This document shows, piece by piece, positions 1 to 8,840 of a DNA stretch of 64,000 nt; position 1 is the stretch's first letter; each line of letters opens with the position of its first letter. The DNA lies in contig JADJYG010000028.1 of assembly GCA_016719895.1 (NCBI GenBank), positions 1-64,000 of the forward strand. Direction: 5' to 3'. Source of the DNA: Saprospirales bacterium. GTDB taxonomy: Bacteria; Bacteroidota; Bacteroidia; Chitinophagales; Saprospiraceae. The position numbers were made by a program, and so were the translations under genes. A model generated the notes under the pieces. It saw nothing but the letters and a program-made list of their open reading frames with translations. It made no database searches and was not told the origin of the DNA.

Positions 1-275
1 GGTTTATCCTTTCCCATCCGCTGGCTACTGCGTTACCATATCCGTACCGACCGGTTTATCAAAAAAAGCAATGCCCCGTGTACATCCCGCACGGCCGCAA
101 AGACCGCCTCATCCCCTACCGCCAAAGCGAAATGCTCCGGACCCTGGCGCCAGCCAACATCCACTTGTGTGCTATTGAAGGCGCCGGACACAACAATCTG
201 CCGGTACCTCCGGAATACCACGACCTCCTGTACGATATCCTGCACGGCGAGGCAGTCACCATCTTGCGGGCCTGA
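1..275 (+). pseudogene. alpha/beta hydrolase, C-terminal part, frame broken
   Basis: The 5' end lies outside the window. Bases 1-60 read in one frame as a cap-domain-like stretch (FPIRWLLRYHIRTDRFIKK). From about base 75 the reading continues in another frame as VYIPHGRKDRLIPYRQSE and then GAGHNNL. HG.KD supplies the acidic residue and GAGH the histidine of a serine-hydrolase triad, as in the S33/BAAT-like family. The switch falls at the A-run near 61-67, so a one-base indel is the simplest cause. The neighbours to 4.2 kb are damaged in the same way, which favours sequence error over true decay. Substrate unknown. Confidence 0.6.
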
Positions 276-339
276 GAAACTGACAACCACGTGAAAACCA
301 TCCTTCCCGGATTTTGTTTGAGCAACATTGCAGGCCGCA

Positions 340-814
340 AGTAGCGGTAACCACGGCTATCCGCCGGCTCACCACCACGCTTCAACCCATCCTTTTAATG
401 CGTTTGCACCTCCAACTCACTCCCCGACGGCCACGCCATGCTGGGCGCCGACGAAGCCGGCAACGAAATCCGGCTTTCCTTGCCGGAAACAGCCGGCGGC
501 GGCGGCGGTTTGCGCCCCATGCAGCTGATGATCATGAGCCTGGGCGGCTGCGCGGCAGTCGATGTACTGGTTATCCTGAAAAAGCAACGGCAATCCGTCA
601 CCGGGCTGCATCGAATGGAGGCGGAGCGTTTTCACCTGCCTTTTCCGGCCCCTGGGAAAAAGCGCACCTGGTCTTTACCCTTTCCGGCAAAGTAGATCCA
701 GTCGAAAGCAGAAAAAGCGGTAGCCATGTCGCTGGAAAAATATTGCAGCGCGCGGCCGAAACCCTGCGTCCTGGCCGGGGGGACGCTCAGCAAGAAACCC
801 GTGTGGCGGATTAG
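340..814 (+). pseudogene. OsmC family protein, multiply frameshifted
   Basis: Fragments in several frames align in order with an OsmC/YhfA-type protein: LGADEAGNEIRLSLPE, then GLRPMQLMIMSLGGCAAVDV (residues around the redox cysteine), then VFTLSGKVDP, MSLEKYCSA and a terminal ETRVAD before the stop at 812-814. OsmC proteins usually reduce organic hydroperoxides; the GGC motif carries one expected cysteine. At least four frame changes are needed to read it through, so the start cannot be fixed. Family assignment is fairly secure, but whether the gene is intact in the organism cannot be judged. Confidence 0.6.
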
Positions 815-1124
815 CCGCAACAACTGCCGCAATACTATGGTTTTGCTTTTTTTCATCGGACTTTTGAAAAAAACGCCACATGGCGACAACCGGGATAACG
901 ATCAGAAAAGCGGGTAAAAACAAGGCGAGGATCCGCGAATAGGCCAGACGGCAAGGAAAAATGTTTGTAGCCGGTTCGGTGTTTTCCGAAGACTGGAAAA
1001 AACATTCCACGCCGGCCCGCGCCCTCAATAGGCACAGCCACGCGCAAAAAGGATTTGCATGCCCGTTTGGACTCCAACGCTCCTGTGAAAAAAAATGATA
1101 AAAATTTACCCGTTCGGTGAAGAT
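815..1124. other. unassigned stretch, possible small membrane ORF remnant
   Basis: No intact gene is visible between the OsmC remnant and the acetyltransferase remnant. On the minus strand around 855-950 a hydrophobic segment (ILALFLPAFLIVIPVVAMW) is followed by a charged tail (RFFQKSDEKK). This could be the end of a small membrane protein, but no start or homology supports it. The surrounding DNA has many apparent indels, so a damaged gene may be hidden here. Confidence 0.3.
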
Positions 1125-1811
1125 CTAATTCCCCGACTGCTTCGCACGGGCCGGGGCGCGTATTAACAGGGGCGCACCACTTTTGCCGGTACCCGTACGC
1201 CACGCCGGGCGGAATATCTTTTGGTGACCACCGAGCCGGCGCGATCACGCTGCCTTCACTGATGGTGATTTGGTCCAGCACGGTGGCGCCAGATCCGATG
1301 GTGACGCCGCGGCCGATCCGGCAAACGCCCGATACTGTAACGCCGGGGTTGATGCTCACATAGTCGCCTGCCAACACGGTAGAGCCCAATACGGGTGCGG
1401 TTGAGCACTACAAAATCGCCCTGACCGGCATGTGGCGCCACCACGGCTCCCGGCCGAGATGGATGCCGCGGCCGACTTGCGGTGGGCGGCACGATCGCCA
1501 AGGGATGGATGGTATTGGTATAACGCTCCGGGCCGATTCGGAAATGGGTTTCAAAACTGAATAATACGCGGCGCGACCATCAACAGAGCCCGGCAGGCAG
1601 GGTATGTCGGGTTCGGTTGCCACTGCGCCCGGTAATCTCCACGGCGGCGATGCCGGGCGTATGTGGGCCAGCGCAAGGAATCGTTCTGTTCGGGTGGTAT
1701 ATTGGCTACGATCTCGACCGAAACCGCTGTTCCGGGGTAAAGTTCCCGAAGGGTATCCAGCAATACGCATACCGCATAATTGCTTTGACCGAGGATGTAA
1801 AATTTCATCAT
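1125..1811 (-). pseudogene. NeuD/PglD-like sugar acetyltransferase, frameshifted
   Basis: The N-terminus MMKFYILGQSNYAVCVLLDTL resembles the nucleotide-fold domain of NeuD/PglD acyltransferases. Downstream pieces in other frames give hexapeptide repeats typical of a left-handed beta-helix: GSTVLAGDYVSINPGVTVSG, then IGRGVTIGSGATVLD. Several frame changes interrupt it. The start codon overlaps the stop of the upstream BKACE gene, so the two were probably an operon. A role in acetylating an amino sugar would fit the aminosugar genes at 4.2-5.8 kb, but that link is inference. Confidence 0.55.
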
Positions 1812-2664
1812 TGGGCAACCGTTCGGGGGATTTTGGTATTGTAGAATCCGAGTTGGCTGAATTCTGCCGGCGTCATCACAGGGCGTTCGAAAATTTCGGC
1901 CAGGGTATGGATGCGCTTCAGGAGGTCGGCATTGCGCGCCAATATCTTCTTATCGCGGTCGAAGTACAGGTTGTCCTCGAGCCCGACGCGCACCCCGCCA
2001 CCGGTGCTGATGGCGATAGCGTTGGCTTGCAACTGCTGCCGGCCGATGCCGCCCAGGGCCCAAAGGCTATCCGGCGGAAGCTGGTGGAGTGCCAGGCCGA
2101 TCTCGGCAAGATCGGTTTGCATACCGGCAAGATTCCCAAAAATCAGGTTGAAATAAAATGGCGGCCGGATGCGGTTTTTCCGGATCAGGTAATGGGCGAA
2201 ATGGATCATGCCGAGGTCGAACACCTCGAGTTCGGGGTGAACGCCGTAGGCCTCCATTTTTTCAGCCAGGCTATCGATCATGTCCGGCGCATTGACACTG
2301 GCTTTGACGTGGGAAGTTGAGCGGTTTCCAGCGTCAGGCTGCCCATATCGGGTTGCAGTTCATACCTCCGAGCGTTTGGGGAAATTCATTGAAATTGCGT
2401 CCGCTCAGCGACAGGCAGATAACCAGTTCGGGGCAATGCCGGCGGATACCTTCGACGATTTCTCAAATTTCCTTGGGTAAGCTTCGGTTCGCCGGAGGTA
2501 TATCGCGGGGCGTGCAGGTGCACCAGCGTAATGCCGATTTGCAGGGCCGCATGTACCTGTTCCACGATTTCCGGAAACGCCGACCGGCACATGGGTGTCA
2601 TGGCTTTGGTCGGCACCATGCCTGTGGGGGTAAAATTGAGCACAAGTTTATGTTGCGTGTTCAT
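1808..2664 (-). pseudogene. beta-keto acid cleavage enzyme (BKACE, DUF849), frameshifted
   Basis: Two clean fragments cover most of the family: an N-terminal piece at 2386-2664 (VLNFTPTGMVPTKAMTP, then GITLVHLHA) and a C-terminal piece at 1808-2281 (GVHPELEVFDLGMIHFAHY, FNLIFGN, STGGGVRVGLEDN). BKACE enzymes are zinc TIM barrels that condense beta-keto acids with acetyl-CoA; HLHA and the E..VFD region are conserved landmarks. The middle needs frame changes near 2290-2480. The end overlaps the start of the acetyltransferase gene. The substrate cannot be inferred. Confidence 0.65.
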
Positions 2665-2767
2665 ATCATATTTTTGACATCTTTGCCTGCTGAAATATAG
2701 TGGTTTTCAGCGCCGGATGAATATTCAAGCCGGACAAAACAATGCGCTTTGCGTTTGAATTAGTTTT

Positions 2768-4172
2768 ATGGCAAAAGTACCCAAAGCAAAACGAAATTCC
2801 GGTGTTTCATCCAAACCAACGCCGCTTGCAAAACGGGTTGCCGAACCTGTAGCAACCCGCCCGCTGTGGAACCTTTCCACCGGATGGTCGGTAGCCATTG
2901 GTCTGGCGCTGCTGGGTGGCGTTCTGGCTGCGCTGCGCTGGCATTTTCTCGATATACCATTGGAGCGCGACGAATCGGCCTATGCCTACATCGGCAAACA
3001 ATCCTGGATGGCGCGTTACCCTATCGCGATGTTTATGAGATGAAGCCGCCGCTGTTGTTGTACAGTTACGCTGCGTTGGTAGCGTTGTTCGGTTATTCAG
3101 GAAGGGTTGCATATGGCGGGCCATGTTCTCCGTTCCTGAATGCGGCTAGTCCATGGCCATCGGCATGCGGTTTTTCGGTCGGTTTTACGGATTTCTGGCC
3201 GGGCTTTGTTATGTTTTGCTTGCTGTAAACCCGTTTGCCTATGCCATTTTTGCCGAATCCGAGCTGGTGCTGATGGGCTTTGTTTTACCGGGTTTGTATT
3301 GTTTTATGCATTGGGAGCACATCCAGGCGCAAGCCGGATCTTCCGGCTCGACGACCCCGGAGGGTAACGGGTGGTTGTATGCCGGCGGATTTTTATTGGC
3401 CTGCGGAACCCTGGTCAAACAATCGGGAGTCTTTTTTTCGGAGTGCCTGCCATTCAATTGGCGTCGTTTTACAACAAAAGCCGCTGCGATGGCTTGGGGC
3501 GCGGCGCCCGGTTTGGGAGCCTTGTTTTACCACCTTGGAAAAGGCTTGGCAGTGCTTTTCCGGCGGCTGAACATGCAGCCCGTGGTGGCGGTAGCAGCAG
3601 CAGTGATTCTGCTGTTGCCAGTGGTTCGTTACAGCCCCACCTTGTTCAAAGGCGACAGCCATCGCCTGCTCCGGGCCATGTCGCCGGGCAATCCATTTGT
3701 CGAAGATAAAGTGCTGAGCGACGTGCTGAAGTCTAAAATGCGGGCTGGCGACCGGGTGGCGGTATTGGGATCCGAGCCGCAATACTATATTTATCTGGAC
3801 AAAAAAGCGCCCTCCCGGCATTTTTACATGGCCTTCACGATGCGCCCGATTCCGGAAAGTGATGCCTGGCAACAGGAAGCGCTGGGTGCGCTGACCACCC
3901 TAGCGCCGCGCTTTATTGTTTTCAATTTTGTTGAATATTCCTGGATGCCAAAAGAAAAATCAAACATGACGCTCTACGAGGGCTCGTATAAGTATGCCCG
4001 GACAAACTACCGCCCCATTGCCTGGGCAGATATGCTGAGCCTCAAGGAAACGAAGTTTATTCTGGACGAATCACAGGCCCGCCAATACCGGCCGGCAGGC
4101 AAACGCTATGTTACGGTTTACGAACGGGAAGAAGCCCGTAATAGCAGTGGTGTTGAAAGAAGCGGGCAATAA
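2768..4172 (+). pseudogene. GT39-like membrane glycosyltransferase, frameshifted
   Basis: The start at 2768 gives a basic N-terminus, a membrane helix and DIPLERDESAYAYIGKQ, the acidic loop typical of ArnT/PMT-like (GT39) lipid-linked sugar transferases. A second frame contains YRDVYEMKPPLLLYSYAALV, the next conserved loop. From 3153 an open frame runs to 4172 with further membrane helices and a soluble C-terminal domain (VAVLGSEPQYYIYL). At least two frame changes occur between 3000 and 3155, and the middle membrane region looks shortened around 3440-3540. A role in surface glycan assembly beside the aminosugar pair is plausible. Confidence 0.55.
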
Positions 4173-4195
4173 ATCAGGAAAATAAAAATTACCGG

Positions 4196-4645
4196 ATGGG
4201 TATAGCGTATGACAAACCGACGGTACTGCAGTTTCAGACCAATGGTTCGGGTGCAGAGGGTTATTTGACAGTGGCTTCGCTGGAGCAGGGGGTGCCCTTT
4301 GTCATCCGGCGGGTGTTCTGGACGTATTTCACGCCCAACAACATTACGCGAGGCCGGCATGCGCATCTGGAAACCGAAATGGTCATCATCGCCGTACACG
4401 GACGTATCCGGCTGATGACCGAAATACTTTCGGGCGAAACGTTCGAATTCAACCTGGATAAACCCACCGAAGGGGTATACATTCCGCCACTGTGCTGGCA
4501 TGTGATGGAGTATTCGCACGATGCCGTGCAGATGGTGCTGGCCAGCACCGAATACACCCCTGCCGACTACATCCGGAGCTACGACACCTTCCGGCAACTG
4601 GCCCGGCAGGAAGAGCGAACTTACCCCGGCCACACTCCCCCCTGA
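4196..4645 (+). CDS. sugar 3,4-ketoisomerase, QdtA/FdtA (WxcM-like) family
   Basis: This 149-residue single-domain cupin matches dTDP-4-dehydro-6-deoxyglucose 3,4-ketoisomerases. Landmarks are the TRGRHAH metal/active-site strand, VHGRIRL, the GVYIPPLCWHVM strand and the C-terminal SYDTFRQLA segment. The family moves the keto group from C4 to C3 so that a transaminase can install a 3-amino group. Its stop lies four bases before the start of the aminotransferase at 4650, so the two are almost certainly co-translated. Whether the product is the gluco or galacto isomer (Qdt versus Fdt) cannot be told from sequence alone. This is the first gene after the damaged region that reads cleanly. Confidence 0.85.
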   Translation: MGIAYDKPTVLQFQTNGSGAEGYLTVASLEQGVPFVIRRVFWTYFTPNNITRGRHAHLETEMVIIAVHGRIRLMTEILSGETFEFNLDKPTEGVYIPPLCWHVMEYSHDAVQMVLASTEYTPADYIRSYDTFRQLARQEERTYPGHTPP

Positions 4646-4649
4646 GCCT

Positions 4650-5768
4650 ATGCCTGCCGAAGCGGTACCTTTTTTTTCGTTCGAGCCAATGCACCAGGCC
4701 ATACGCGCCGAAGTGCTGGAAGCAATGGCTGCATGCTTTGACAGCAATTGGTACGTGCTGGGCCGGCAGGTAGCCGATTTTGAACAGACGTATGCCGCCT
4801 GGAATGGTGTGGAACATGCCGTTGGGGTCGCTTCCGGGCTGGATGCGTTGATTATCGCCCTGAGAGCCCTCGGCGCCGGGCCGGGCCGCGAGGTGATCGT
4901 ACCCTCCAATGCCTATGTGGCTTGTTGGTTGGCAGTAGCAGCCACAGGGGCAACGGTGGTACCGGCCGAGCCGGATCCGGCTACGCACAACCTGGATGCC
5001 ACGCAAGTGGCCGCGGCGATCAGCCCACGCACCCTGGCCGTGATGCCGGTGCACCTGTTTGGTCAGGCCTGCCACATGCCTCCCCTGCTCCAACTGGCTG
5101 AACGCAACGGTTTTTTTGTGGTGGAGGACAATGCACAGGCCCATGGTGCGCGCAGTGCCGGCCAGCTGACCGGCAGTATCGGCCACCTGAACGCTACAAG
5201 CTTCTACCCCACTAAAAACCTGGGCGCCCTGGGCGATGGCGGCGCAATAACTACCAATCACAGCCAATGGGCGCGCTTTGCCCGGGCCTATCGCAATTAC
5301 GGCTCTGAGGTCAAATATTTTAACCAGTATGCCGGTGTCAACTCGCGGCTCGACGAACTGCAAGCTGCCGTATTACTGGTCAAGCTCCGGCAATTGGAGC
5401 GCTGGAATGCCGAACGCCAGGCCCTTGCTGCACAATATCTGAAACACCTTCAACCGTTGTCTGCATTGCAATTGCCCGTGGTAGCGTCCGGCTGCACCCA
5501 TGTTTGGCACTTGTTTGTCGTGCAGTGCGCAGAACGCGATGCCCTGCAGAAATTTCTGACACAACAGCGCATCCAAACCATGATCCACTACCCGGTACCG
5601 CCGCACTTACAGGACGCATTTGCCCCACTCGGCTACCGGAACGGTCAATTTCCGGTAGCTGAGCAGCTCGCGGCACAAAGCCTCAGCCTGCCCTTGTTTC
5701 CGGGTATGCGCCCGCAACAATTGGAATACGTATGTGCAGCCATCCGGGCATTTTTTGGAAACCCGTGA
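4650..5768 (+). CDS. DegT/DnrJ/EryC1 family aminotransferase (QdtB/FdtB-like)
   Basis: A 372-residue PLP enzyme of the sugar aminotransferase family. ATG 4650 is chosen because it directly follows the isomerase stop; an upstream extension would overlap that gene. Landmarks: GVASGLDALIIALRALG, VIVPSNAYVA, the acidic VVEDNAQAHGA binding the PLP ring, and the Schiff-base lysine in SFYPTKNLGALGDGG. The C-terminal half has the substrate-binding NSRLDELQAA segment. With the preceding ketoisomerase it should make a dTDP-3-amino-3,6-dideoxyhexose for surface glycans. A dedicated N-acetyltransferase is not intact nearby; the broken NeuD-like gene at 1.1-1.8 kb is the only candidate. Confidence 0.88.
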   Translation: MPAEAVPFFSFEPMHQAIRAEVLEAMAACFDSNWYVLGRQVADFEQTYAAWNGVEHAVGVASGLDALIIALRALGAGPGREVIVPSNAYVACWLAVAATGATVVPAEPDPATHNLDATQVAAAISPRTLAVMPVHLFGQACHMPPLLQLAERNGFFVVEDNAQAHGARSAGQLTGSIGHLNATSFYPTKNLGALGDGGAITTNHSQWARFARAYRNYGSEVKYFNQYAGVNSRLDELQAAVLLVKLRQLERWNAERQALAAQYLKHLQPLSALQLPVVASGCTHVWHLFVVQCAERDALQKFLTQQRIQTMIHYPVPPHLQDAFAPLGYRNGQFPVAEQLAAQSLSLPLFPGMRPQQLEYVCAAIRAFFGNP

Positions 5769-5834
5769 CTCCCCGCCAGAAAAGATATTCCAACCGGCAC
5801 AGCATTGAACCAGTTCCGGAATTGTTTGTTTTTA

Positions 5835-5842
5835 TAAATTTG
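5835..5842 (+). promoter_or_regulatory. -7 promoter element for the bacilliredoxin gene
   Basis: TAAATTTG matches the Bacteroidota consensus TAnnTTTG and lies 36 bases upstream of the ATG at 5879. No well-spaced -33 TTTG is present, so this is a partial match. Confidence 0.45.
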
Positions 5843-5878
5843 CCAGCCAATTCATTGACCACATCAACACATTCTTAT

Positions 5879-6292
5879 ATGTATCCAATAGCATTAGTCA
5901 CGCCGATGGCCCAGGATTTGACCAACTACGGTTTCGAATCGCTCACTACACCCAATGAAGTAGAACAAGTGCTGTCGAAGCAGGAGGGCACTACCCTGCT
6001 GGTGGTCAACAGCGTTTGTGGCTGTGCCGCTGCCAATGCCCGGCCCGGTGCGAAAATCTCGCTGGAATCGGGCAAAAAGCCGGACCGGCTGGTGACGGTT
6101 TTTGCCGGGGTAGACGCCGAAGCCACAGCCAGGGCGCGCGAATTTCTTGCGCCCTACCCTCCCTCATCGCCGAGTATTGCCTTGTTTAAAGACGGAAAAC
6201 TCGTGCATTTCCTGGAGCGCCGCCATATCGAAGGCCGTTCGGCGGATATTATTGCAGCCAACCTGAAAACAGCCTACGAAACGTATTGTTAA
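5879..6292 (+). CDS. BrxA/BrxB family bacilliredoxin-like protein
   Basis: A 137-residue thioredoxin-fold protein of the YphP/YqiW (BrxA/BrxB) family. It has the characteristic CGC redox motif in VVNSVCGCAAANARPG, followed by VTVFAGVDAEAT and a C-terminal PSIALFKDGKLVHFLER strand typical of the family. Members reduce mixed disulfides with low-molecular-weight thiols (bacillithiol in Firmicutes) or act as thiol-disulfide isomerases. The start at MYPIALVTPMAQDL is preferred over upstream options because it matches the family N-terminus and follows a -7 element. A hairpin and T-run follow the stop, so it is probably monocistronic. Confidence 0.85.
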   Translation: MYPIALVTPMAQDLTNYGFESLTTPNEVEQVLSKQEGTTLLVVNSVCGCAAANARPGAKISLESGKKPDRLVTVFAGVDAEATARAREFLAPYPPSSPSIALFKDGKLVHFLERRHIEGRSADIIAANLKTAYETYC

Positions 6293-6324
6293 ACGCCGTA
6301 AACTATTTTCCCGGAAAGAAAAGC

Positions 6325-6357
6325 AAGGGCACCGATGGTATGTGGGGCCCTTTTTTT
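6325..6357 (+). terminator. putative intrinsic terminator after the bacilliredoxin gene
   Basis: AAGGGC pairs with GCCCTT around a 16-base loop, followed by seven Ts. The stem is short, so confidence is moderate. Confidence 0.45.
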
Positions 6358-6380
6358 ATGCCGGAAAACCCGCAAATAGC

Positions 6381-6388
6381 TACTTTTG
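6381..6388 (+). promoter_or_regulatory. -7 promoter element for glyA
   Basis: TACTTTTG is an exact TAnnTTTG match, 45 bases before the glyA ATG at 6433. Transcription would start near 6395, leaving a leader of about 40 bases. Confidence 0.5.
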
Positions 6389-6432
6389 CACCGTATTTAT
6401 TCCCATACTTTAACCCGAAATGTTTATCCGGC

Positions 6433-7719
6433 ATGCCTGATATCGTTTTTTCGCTCATCCTAAAAGAACTCGATCGCCAGCAGCGCGGCCTGGAATTGAT
6501 CGCCTCTGAAAATTTCACCAGCCAGGCGGTCCTGGATGCTATGGGCTCCTGCCTGACCAACAAGTACGCCGAGGGGTACCCCGGCCGGCGGTACTACGGT
6601 GGATGCGAGATCGTGGATGAAGTCGAACAACTGGCTATCGATCGGATAAAAGGGTTGTTCGGCGCTGCCTGGGCCAATGTGCAACCGCACTCCGGCGCAC
6701 AGGCCAACGCCGCAGTATTCCTGGCTTGCCTGCAGCCCGGCGATAAAATCCTGGGCTTTAACCTCGCCCACGGCGGCCACCTCAGCCACGGGTCGCCGGT
6801 CAATTACTCTGGCAAAGTATACGACCCGGCATTTTACGGTGTGGACGAAGCCACCGGCCGGATCGATATGAACAGCGTGGAAGAAATTGCCCTGAAAGAA
6901 ATGCCCAAGCTCATTATTTGCGGCGCTTCCGCCTATGCCCGCGACTGGGACTATGCCCGCTTCCGACAAATTGCCGACCGCGTAGGCGCTTTGTTGCTGG
7001 CCGATATCGCACACCCTGCCGGCCTCATTGCTGCCGGCCTGCTCAACAATCCCCTGCCGCATTGCCACATAGTAACCAGCACCACCCACAAAACCCTGCG
7101 TGGCCCGCGCGGCGGTATCATTCTGATGGGGCAGGATTTTGACAATCCTTGGGGGCGCAGCACGAAAAAAGGAACGCCGATCCGGATGTCAAGTATTCTT
7201 GACAGCGGCGTTTTCCCCGGTATGCAAGGCGGCCCGCTGGAGCATGTGATCGCTGCCAAAGCCGTGGCGTTTGCCGAAGCGCAGCAACCCGAATTTAAAG
7301 CCTATGGCCAGCAAGTGGTCAAAAATGCCCAGGCCATGGCCCGGGAATTTATGCAACGGGGCTATTCCATCATTTCCGGCGGCACCGACAACCACCTGAT
7401 GCTCATCGACCTGCGTTCGAAAAATGTGCCGGGAAAAGTGGCCGAAAATGCGCTCGGCGCCGCTGATATTACCGTGAATAAAAACATGATTCCCTTTGAT
7501 CCGCAGCCGCCGATGACGACCTCGGGTATCCGGGTGGGCACTGCGGCGTTGACGACGCGCGGGTTTCGCGAAGCGGATTGTTTGAAGGCGGTGGAATGGA
7601 TCGACGCCGTACTTTCCCGGCCGGAAGATACCGCACACCACACAGCCGTGCGCAAGGCGGTAAATGCTTTTATGAAAAACTTCCCGCTGTACGCCCCTGA
7701 GGCGGCCATGGCTGGCTAG
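6433..7719 (+). CDS. glyA: serine hydroxymethyltransferase
   Basis: A 428-residue fold-type I PLP enzyme converting serine and tetrahydrofolate to glycine and 5,10-methylene-THF. It reads cleanly against the family: ELIASENFTSQAVLDAMGS, LTNKYAEGYPGRRYYGG, VQPHSGAQANAAVFLACL, the DIAHPAGLIAAG acidic PLP contact, and the lysine in TSTTHKTLRGPRGG. The C-terminal domain ends with MTTSGIRVGTAALTTRGF. The start at MPDIVFSLILKELDRQ matches family N-termini; an in-frame upstream extension to 6286 would run through the terminator and promoter. It is probably transcribed alone from the promoter at 6381. Confidence 0.97.
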   Translation: MPDIVFSLILKELDRQQRGLELIASENFTSQAVLDAMGSCLTNKYAEGYPGRRYYGGCEIVDEVEQLAIDRIKGLFGAAWANVQPHSGAQANAAVFLACLQPGDKILGFNLAHGGHLSHGSPVNYSGKVYDPAFYGVDEATGRIDMNSVEEIALKEMPKLIICGASAYARDWDYARFRQIADRVGALLLADIAHPAGLIAAGLLNNPLPHCHIVTSTTHKTLRGPRGGIILMGQDFDNPWGRSTKKGTPIRMSSILDSGVFPGMQGGPLEHVIAAKAVAFAEAQQPEFKAYGQQVVKNAQAMAREFMQRGYSIISGGTDNHLMLIDLRSKNVPGKVAENALGAADITVNKNMIPFDPQPPMTTSGIRVGTAALTTRGFREADCLKAVEWIDAVLSRPEDTAHHTAVRKAVNAFMKNFPLYAPEAAMAG

Positions 7720-7925
7720 TGCCGCGCCCGGGCAATAACACCGCAGTCTTTGGAGTGGTTTGCCGGCACTCTGCGTTGACAAAAACCTCCTTTATGCCCG
7801 ATAAAATCGGCTTTTGCCGCTTTGATTGACGACCAACCACCCTCAAATATTCCAGTGTTATTGGCCGGAGGCAGCACTGGTGCCACCACCACTACGTTCC
7901 GGTTATTTAACGCGCGTTCGTCCGA

Positions 7926-7969
7926 ATAAAAAAACCCCCGTCCAGGAGCCGCATAGCCGGACGGGGGTT
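7926..7969 (-). terminator. strong intrinsic terminator
   Basis: AACCCCCGTCC and GGACGGGGGTT form a perfect 11-bp stem. On the minus strand the stem is followed by a run of Ts, so it should end the gene at 8004-8684. It may also block read-through from glyA on the plus strand. The rest of 7720-7925 shows no gene. Confidence 0.8.
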
Positions 7970-8003
7970 GGCAAACGTTTATTCTGCCGGAAGGAATCAA
8001 GTA

Positions 8004-8684
8004 TTATTTTGCGTCGGCGGTAGTGTTGTTATTGGAGGAGTCGCCCGGAACGTAGGCCCAGTTGACATGTTCGACCATGCCGCCGCTGGTCAGTTCGATG
8101 ATTTGTTTGCCGGCAGGGGTGATGCTGGCGATCGAGTTGCCTTCGCGGCCGTTTTCCTGGTAATCTTTAGCCCAGTTGATCTGAAAGGCCTGAACGGTGG
8201 CATGCAAGGTTTCGTCGATCGTAGCCGCCGTGAGCGAGGTAGCATTAACGCCTGCAACGAAGTGTGTAGCCAAGTGCCGGCCAGCCTTATCGAAAACGGC
8301 GATGTGATAGCTCTTCATATTTTTGGTAAAGTTCCGGCCGGTATTGTACACAACAGCGTGGTATTCTTTTGTTTCGAACGCTGCTATGGCTTCCGGATAC
8401 ACCGGCATGCGGCTGAAGCGGGCGCTTTCTTCGAGCATGGGAAGGAACTGGTAGTATTCCCAGGCCAGGCGTTTGGTTTTGGGTTGGGCGCCATGCTGCT
8501 CGAATTGAGCCTGAAGCTCTTCCGCGGAGAACGTGTACGGCAAGCTGGCTTTCGGAAACTGAGCCAGAAAATCCTGGAATGTAGGTTCGTCCGGGTTGCT
8601 GTTAGCGTTCATGGAAGCAGTCGTGCCAGCGAAGAGGCTGACAAACGCAAGGAAAAAGACCGGGATTAAGAAGATTGATTTCAT
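8004..8684 (-). CDS. secreted protein of unknown function
   Basis: A 226-residue protein with a clear Sec signal peptide (MKSIFLIPVFFLAFVSLFAG, cleavage likely after TTA at about residue 23). The mature part is soluble and mixed alpha/beta, with no family I recognise. Two segments look like beta-sheet strands of a small sensor-like fold: KEYHAVVYNTGR and KSYHIAVFDKAGRHL. The C-terminus is polar and repetitive in Asn, Ser and Thr. It lacks a T9SS sorting domain, so it is likely periplasmic. It stands alone between two terminators. Confidence 0.7.
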   Translation of the reverse strand: MKSIFLIPVFFLAFVSLFAGTTASMNANSNPDEPTFQDFLAQFPKASLPYTFSAEELQAQFEQHGAQPKTKRLAWEYYQFLPMLEESARFSRMPVYPEAIAAFETKEYHAVVYNTGRNFTKNMKSYHIAVFDKAGRHLATHFVAGVNATSLTAATIDETLHATVQAFQINWAKDYQENGREGNSIASITPAGKQIIELTSGGMVEHVNWAYVPGDSSNNNTTADAK

Positions 8685-8776
8685 TTTAAGGATCGGTTTT
8701 GGTTTTGGTGTGTGTATTGGAGGCGGCTACTTTCGCATTTGTAGAAGCAGGCTGGAAAGCGTCGCCGTTGGATTAA

Positions 8777-8815
8777 ATACCTGCAAGTCAATTTGCGTAC
8801 TTGCAGGTATTTTTT
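8777..8815 (-). terminator. palindromic intrinsic terminator
   Basis: ATACCTGCAAGT and ACTTGCAGGTAT form a perfect 12-bp stem around a 10-base loop. It lies just after the stop of the ATP-grasp gene on the minus strand. The longer T-run is on the plus strand, so it may act in both directions. Confidence 0.7.
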
Positions 8816-8840
8816 CAAACGGCGTGCCAAAAACGCTTTC

